The position numbers and the translations under genes were made by a program. The notes below the pieces were generated by a model, which worked only from the letters and a program-made list of their open reading frames with translations, searched no databases and was not told where the DNA came from. From positions 84,333 to 137,657 of the forward strand of contig JAOTVB010000003.1 of NCBI GenBank assembly GCA_029863605.1: DNA of 53,325 nucleotides, written 5' to 3'. Positions 49,194-53,325 of this stretch are shown here, one piece after another. Position 1 is the first letter of the stretch. Each line of letters opens with the position of its first letter. The DNA comes from Myxococcales bacterium (GTDB lineage Bacteria; Myxococcota_A; Polyangia; Polyangiales; Houyiibacteriaceae).

Positions 49194-50461
49194 TGCGCCC
49201 GGATCGGGTCATCGCCGTTGCGAAGTTCGAGCTTTTGTCGGTGGTCAAACGGTGGTCGTATCTCATCACGACGTTTGGCCTACCGCTTTTTCTCGCGCTC
49301 ATCTCCGGTACGGTTCTCGGCGCACAAACTTATTTTCTGACCCAGCGTGCCGCCGAAAGCTCTTCATTTGGACTCATCGACGAGGCGAACGTCGTCGATC
49401 AATCGGTGTTCGAGGACGATGGGGGCGCGCGGGTCTGGAAAGTCAACGCCATCGAAGTCGAGCTTTACGCGTCGCTGGATGCGGCCAAAGACGATCTCGA
49501 AGCCGGTCGCATCCGTGCGCTCTACGTGGTCGAGCCGGACTATTTGAAGACAGGAGAAGTGCGGGCGGTCCAATCCGACAAGACGCCGCTCCTGAGCATG
49601 CGAGGCACGACCGTCGAGCCGGTGCTGCGATCGCTACTTCGACGTTCGCTCATGGTCGACCGCCTCGACGAGGACGTGCAGGAGCGTGTGCTCGCGCCAG
49701 CCAATTTCGTGCGGACGCGCCTCACGCCCGGCGGCGATGACGTGGTCAGCATCGACGAGACCATCGACCTTCTCGTGCGCACCACGGTCCCCCTCTTTTT
49801 GGGGGTATTGTTGCTCACGGCGCTTCTCAGCGCATCGGGGTACCTGGTTCAAACCGTGTCGACCGACAAAGAGAGCAAGATCGTCGAAGTGCTTCTCGCG
49901 TCGGTCACGCCCGAGGAAATCCTCGCCGGCAAGCTCTTCGGTCTCGGTGCGGCAGGTCTCGTCCAATTCGCGGTTTGGTCATCCATGGTGATCTTCGTGG
50001 CGCTGAGCGCTTCGGCCGCGCTTGCCTCGGTGGTCGCGATCCCGTGGCAGGCCATTGGGGTAGCACCCGTGCTTTTCGTGCTCGGCTACCTCTTCATGGG
50101 CAGCCTGATGCTCGCTACCGCGGCGCTTGGCGCCAACGCTGCCGAGAGCCAAAAGCTCACCCTCGGCTGGGCCATGCTCGCCGTGCTGCCGTTGATGGTG
50201 ATGGTGATCTTGCTCGACGAGCCCCACGGATTCCTCGGTCAGCTGATGACCTGGATCCCATTCACCTCCCCACTCACCGTCATCCTTCGACTTGCCGTAG
50301 ATTCGGCGGGAATCGCCTGGTGGGAGGTGATCGGCTCGATGCTGGTGTTGATTCTGTCGACCTGGGTCGCAATTCGCATCGGCGCGAGGCTGTTCCGTGT
50401 CGGGTTTCTGCTCACCGGCTCGCGCCCGTCGCTAGCCGAGCTTTGGCGTCAAGCCAGGTAG
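49193..50461 (+). CDS. ABC-2 type exporter permease (NatB-like)
   Basis: A 422-residue membrane protein: one N-terminal helix (about 22-45), a large extracytoplasmic domain (about 50-195), then about six helices with the characteristic VSTDKESKIVEVLLASVTPEEILAGK. This arrangement is of the NatB/YhaP branch of ABC-2 permeases. Shine-Dalgarno is GGAGG within the previous gene. Together with the ATPase it makes a two-gene exporter; the substrate is unknown. Its last residues (SRPSLAELWRQAR) are cytoplasmic. Confidence 0.9.
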   Translation: MRPDRVIAVAKFELLSVVKRWSYLITTFGLPLFLALISGTVLGAQTYFLTQRAAESSSFGLIDEANVVDQSVFEDDGGARVWKVNAIEVELYASLDAAKDDLEAGRIRALYVVEPDYLKTGEVRAVQSDKTPLLSMRGTTVEPVLRSLLRRSLMVDRLDEDVQERVLAPANFVRTRLTPGGDDVVSIDETIDLLVRTTVPLFLGVLLLTALLSASGYLVQTVSTDKESKIVEVLLASVTPEEILAGKLFGLGAAGLVQFAVWSSMVIFVALSASAALASVVAIPWQAIGVAPVLFVLGYLFMGSLMLATAALGANAAESQKLTLGWAMLAVLPLMVMVILLDEPHGFLGQLMTWIPFTSPLTVILRLAVDSAGIAWWEVIGSMLVLILSTWVAIRIGARLFRVGFLLTGSRPSLAELWRQAR

Positions 50462-50638
50462 GCTCTGCGTCAACCGGTGAGCAGGGCCGCGGCACGGGAC
50501 GGCCGTGCTCGCGATGGGGCCCCGGTCGCCCGGGATCTTGACGCGGGCTCCTCCCCATCGCTGTGCTGCCCATCCCGCACCGCACCCCAGCTCACCTACT
50601 CCTCGAAAACAGTGTCACTGTCAGCGCCAGTGCCAGTG
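50462..50638. other. Intergenic region between convergent natB-like and metallophosphoesterase genes
   Basis: A 177-base gap. The right part contains CTGRCA-like short repeats (see repeat at 50611-50642). I see no gene and no strong T-tailed terminator on either side. Confidence 0.5.
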
Positions 50639-50642
50639 TCAG
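50611..50642. repeat. Degenerate CAGTGYCA repeat array
   Basis: Tandem, imperfect six-base units read AGTGTC-ACTGTC-AGCGCC-AGTGCC-AGTGTC-AG, running through the metallophosphoesterase stop codon. The last 15 bases equal 9620-9634 within dnaE2. Dyads such as CAGTGTCACTG are present, so it might fold and act as a terminator for either gene. Confidence 0.5.
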
Positions 50643-51313
50643 GGATATTCGACGGGGGGGGCTTCGGGGAGCGGTAGCTCTTCGAGAAGCTTTCCCGTGC
50701 TGTCGGCGGCGGCTGAATAGTACCCCACGCGCATTTGGTCGAAGTCGATCACCGTGAATGTCTGCTCGTCGTTCCGGTAGATCGTGCCTGCGTTGATGAC
50801 GATGAGGCCGGGGAATACTCGCACCATTCGTTCGTGCGTGTGTCCGCCGATCATGAACTGCACTTCGTCGTCGAGCATCAGCTCTCGCAACGTTGGAATG
50901 TCTTGGAGCGCGTAGCCTTTGGTATCGGGCAGAAGCCAGGCTTCGTCGGCTTCACCCACGCCGTGGCAGAGGAGGGCTTTTCCCTGTGGGGTTTGGTAGT
51001 GACGCATCTTCGGAAGGGTCTCGATGAATGCTCTCGATTCGTCGTTGATCTTCAGGGTGGCGTGGTCGAGCGTTCGCTGCTCGCCGGTCAGGAACCACCG
51101 CTCGTGGTTTCCTGCGACGCATTGTACTAGTCGCGATTCGAGTAGCTTGAGGGTTGCGTCGACATCGCCGTAGCCGTCGACGAGGTCACCCACGCACAAC
51201 ACCGGCTCGACGTTCATCGATTCGAGCACATCGAGCACTCGCTCGAGCGTTTCCGATTCGCAATGGACGTCGCCGATTACGCCGCAGGAGCTCAGGCTTG
51301 GGAGGGTGCTCAC
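50639..51313 (-). CDS. Metallophosphoesterase (YfcE/MJ0936-like)
   Basis: A calcineurin-like phosphoesterase of 224 residues from GTG 51311-51313 (a TTG at 51349 would lengthen it to 236). The metal motifs are GVIGDVHCE, VGDLVDGYGD, AGNHERW and IGGHTHERM. It may be a nucleotidase or phosphodiesterase; specificity cannot be read. No signal peptide is seen. The gene is divergent from serS with an 84-base gap. Confidence 0.88.
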   Translation of the reverse strand: MSTLPSLSSCGVIGDVHCESETLERVLDVLESMNVEPVLCVGDLVDGYGDVDATLKLLESRLVQCVAGNHERWFLTGEQRTLDHATLKINDESRAFIETLPKMRHYQTPQGKALLCHGVGEADEAWLLPDTKGYALQDIPTLRELMLDDEVQFMIGGHTHERMVRVFPGLIVINAGTIYRNDEQTFTVIDFDQMRVGYYSAAADSTGKLLEELPLPEAPPVEYP

Positions 51314-51397
51314 TAATTCGAATCTAAGAGCTTTTCGTACCGTCGCCAAGAAGCGCGCGACTGGTGCTCCGGAGCGCTGTATTGTACAGACGCTTCC

Positions 51398-52720
51398 ATG
51401 CTCGATCTGCGCTACGTGAGCGAGAACCTAGCCGATGTGAAAGCGGCCTTGACGCGCCGCGGGTTTGACGATGCTGCGCTTCTCGACCGCCTCGGCTCGC
51501 TTGCTGAGGAGCGCCGGGAGGTCATCACGAACGTCGAAGCACTTCGTCGAAGGCGAAACGACGCCAGCGAAGCAATGGCGAAGGTGGCCGACAAGAAGTC
51601 CAAGGAGTTTCAGGCGAAGCGCGACGAGCTTCGGGTGCTCGGCGACGAGATCAAAGCTGGAGAGTTTCGCCAAACCGAGGTCGCCGGAGAGCTCGAGGAT
51701 ATTCTTCTGAACCTCCCGAATCTCCCACACCCTGACACCCCTGACGGCCTGAGCGAGAACGACAACGTCGAGGTGCGCGTATGGGGCAAGAAGCCCTCGT
51801 TTGACTTCGAGGTGCGCGATCACGTCGAGGTTGGCGTCGGGCTCGGTATCCTCGACTTCGAGCGCGCCGCAAAGCTCAGTGGCTCGCGGTTCGTCGTTTT
51901 GATGGGGGCCGGGGCGCGGCTCGAGCGCGCGTTGATGCAGTTCATGCTCGACGTGCATACGACCGAGCACGGCTACCAAGAGGTCTGGCCGCCGGTTCTC
52001 GTCAAAGACAGCGCGATGCTCGGGACGGGCCAACTGCCAAAATTCGCCAAGGATTCCTTTCGGATCGCGAAAGACGAACAATGGGAGGCTCAGGCCGAAG
52101 CGCAGGGGCACGATCTCTATCTCGTGCCGACCGCCGAGGTGCCGATCACGAATCTGCACGCCGAGGAAATTCTCGCCGAAGCTGACCTGCCGGTCACCTA
52201 TACTGGCTACACGGCATGCTTTCGAAGCGAAGCTGGCAGTTACGGTAAAGACACGCGGGGCATGATCCGCGTGCACCAGTTCGACAAGGTCGAGCTCGTT
52301 CGCTTCTGCCACCCGGACCACGGAGAGCGCGAGCTCGAAACTCTGACGGAGCATGCCGAGTCGATTCTGCAAAAGCTCGACCTTCACTACCGAGCCGTCC
52401 AACTCTGCGCCGGCGACATGGGCTTTGCTGCGCAGAAATCCTACGACCTCGAAGTGTGGCTCCCTGCTCAAGATACCTACCGCGAGATTTCCAGTTGCTC
52501 CTGGTTCGGTGACTTCCAGGCTCGCCGCATGAGGGCGCGCTTCCGTCCCGACAAAAAAGGCAAGCCTCGGCTCCTGCACACGCTGAACGGCTCCGGCCTC
52601 GCGATCGGCCGCACGCTCGTCGCGATTCTCGAACAGAATCAGCAGGTCGATGGAAGCGTCTCGGTGCCACCCGCCCTGCGGCCGTACATGGGTGGCGTCG
52701 AGAGGATTACCGACGCGTAG
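51398..52720 (+). CDS. serS: Seryl-tRNA synthetase
   Basis: A 440-residue class II tRNA synthetase. The N-terminal tRNA-binding coiled-coil spans about 28-105 (MLDLRYVSENLADVKAALTRRG at the start). Motif 2 is FRSEAGSYGKDTRGMIRVHQF, and motif 3 is GSGLAIGRTLVAILE. It charges tRNASer and, as the first step, tRNASec. Length and start match the family. The start of murB follows directly after the TAG. Confidence 0.97.
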   Translation: MLDLRYVSENLADVKAALTRRGFDDAALLDRLGSLAEERREVITNVEALRRRRNDASEAMAKVADKKSKEFQAKRDELRVLGDEIKAGEFRQTEVAGELEDILLNLPNLPHPDTPDGLSENDNVEVRVWGKKPSFDFEVRDHVEVGVGLGILDFERAAKLSGSRFVVLMGAGARLERALMQFMLDVHTTEHGYQEVWPPVLVKDSAMLGTGQLPKFAKDSFRIAKDEQWEAQAEAQGHDLYLVPTAEVPITNLHAEEILAEADLPVTYTGYTACFRSEAGSYGKDTRGMIRVHQFDKVELVRFCHPDHGERELETLTEHAESILQKLDLHYRAVQLCAGDMGFAAQKSYDLEVWLPAQDTYREISSCSWFGDFQARRMRARFRPDKKGKPRLLHTLNGSGLAIGRTLVAILEQNQQVDGSVSVPPALRPYMGGVERITDA

Positions 52721-53325
52721 ATGACCGACCTCGAGATTCAGCGAGACGTTCCCCTGGCTCCGCTCACCACCCTCGAGCTCGGGGGGCCGGCGCGGTTCTT
52801 TGCTCGTGTCGCGGACACGGAAACCCTCCTTGCAGCGCTTCGCTGGGCTCGCGAAGAGGGTCACGAGGCTGTCGTTCTCGGCGGCGGCTCGAATCTGATC
52901 GTACCCGACGAAGGCTACCCGGGGCTGGTGATCCACATGGCGATCGGCGACATCGACTTCAAAGACGGTGGGAGGGTCGAAGTCGGTGCGGGCGTTCCCT
53001 GGGAGGTCGTCGTCGACGGAGCAGTGACGCGCGGTTGGGCAGGCCTCGAGTGCCTCACGGGGATTCCCGGCTCGACCGGCGCCACGCCGATTCAGAACGT
53101 GGGCGCGTACGGCCAAGAGGTTTCCGAAGTGATCGCGCGTGTCTTGGTGGTCGACCGGGAGAGCCTCGCGCTCGGAGATCTCGCCCCCGAAGCCTGTGAA
53201 TTCGGCTATCGCGACAGCATGTTCAAGCGGGAGCCCGGACATTATGTCGTTTTTGGTGTGCACTTTGCGCTTCGTACCGATGGCGCAGGCACCGTTCGCT
53301 ATGCCGAGCTCGAAAAGAACGTTCC
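52721..53325 (+). CDS. murB: UDP-N-acetylenolpyruvoylglucosamine reductase, N-terminal part (cut by window edge)
   Basis: The ATG directly follows the serS stop and the frame remains open to the window end (201 residues). The FAD-binding features are LTTLELGGPARFF, VVLGGGSNLIVPD, and LTGIPGSTGATPIQNVGAYGQEV, and FGYRDSMFK with the active-site Tyr-Arg. It reduces enolpyruvyl-UDP-GlcNAc in peptidoglycan synthesis. The catalytic Ser/Glu end is outside the window. Its linkage to serS is probably by co-transcription. Confidence 0.93.
   Translation, partial: MTDLEIQRDVPLAPLTTLELGGPARFFARVADTETLLAALRWAREEGHEAVVLGGGSNLIVPDEGYPGLVIHMAIGDIDFKDGGRVEVGAGVPWEVVVDGAVTRGWAGLECLTGIPGSTGATPIQNVGAYGQEVSEVIARVLVVDRESLALGDLAPEACEFGYRDSMFKREPGHYVVFGVHFALRTDGAGTVRYAELEKNV

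Noticed and set aside
51377..51389. CTGTATTGTACAG before serS as a LexA box
   Set aside because: The half-sites CTGT and ACAG are 5 bases apart, not the 8 of the E. coli box, and the sequence does not fit the Myxococcus-type motif seen at imuA. It may be part of the serS promoter.
51428..53263. Long minus-strand open frame opposite serS and murB
   Set aside because: It lies opposite two well-supported genes, has no recognisable domain, and is what high-GC third-position bias produces on the opposite strand.
1..53325. CRISPR arrays, insertion sequences, phage genes or tRNA genes
   Set aside because: I looked for regular repeats with spacers, transposase motifs, integrases and tRNA-like cloverleafs and saw none that could be supported by eye.

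Overview
This is a GC-rich, gene-dense bacterial window of about 53 kb with roughly 45 protein genes, no rRNA, tRNA, CRISPR array or insertion sequence that I could see, and many start/stop overlaps (ATGA, GTGA, TGATG) indicating translationally coupled operons. The gene content fits a Myxococcota/deltaproteobacterial-type organism: a lower mevalonate pathway with type 2 isopentenyl-diphosphate isomerase in a Gram-negative setting, a branched-chain 2-oxoacid dehydrogenase, a cysteine-rich lipoprotein, a PP2C phosphatase, and an imuA-imuB-dnaE2 cassette behind a LexA site of the Myxococcus type. The taxon is inferred from content only.

Layout. 1-4446 (minus): ornithine cyclodeaminase-like enzyme, TetR regulator, DUF2852 membrane protein, a secreted four-jointed/FAM20-like kinase, agmatine deiminase and the start of N-carbamoylputrescine amidase. 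4575-8892 (plus): four-subunit fumarate reductase frdABCD, a TPR-like protein and a MAPEG protein, with noticeably lower GC in frdB-frdD. 8919-14176 (minus): SOS mutagenesis cassette imuA-imuB-dnaE2 with a promoter whose spacer is the LexA box. 14198-17777 (minus): an Npt1/MFS-like transporter with a HEAT-repeat tail and an overlapping protein with two cyclic-nucleotide-binding domains. 17812-20974 (minus): lipoprotein, two Dpp-type permeases, MutM. 21060-24060 (plus): lytic transglycosylase and PP2C phosphatase. 24075-26790: divergent gamma-glutamyltransferase and glutathione synthetase. 26800-32146: mevalonate pathway kinases and decarboxylase, polyprenyl synthase and a divergent isomerase fni. 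32147-41817 (minus): a five-gene ion homeostasis operon. 41895-42560: a second TetR regulator. 42778-48197 (plus): lipA, the branched-chain dehydrogenase E1alpha, E1beta and E2, then mutY. 48300-50461 (plus): a NatAB-like ABC exporter. 50639-51313 (minus): metallophosphoesterase. 51398-53325 (plus): serS and the start of murB.

The most unusual item is the ion operon. A CPA-type antiporter, TrkA, TrkH, a 1504-residue protein and an MscS-type channel all overlap or nearly abut. The large protein joins a CPA2 antiporter to about 650 residues of helical sequence, a P-loop ATPase-like domain whose Walker A ends in Lys-Ala, and a winged-helix-like tail. It looks like a K+/H+/turgor module with a built-in NTPase sensor or switch. 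A bacterial four-jointed-like secreted kinase and the transporter/cyclic-nucleotide-sensor pair are the next most interesting. Starts were chosen by overlap with the upstream gene, Shine-Dalgarno match and family alignment; several differ from the longest open frame and are flagged.
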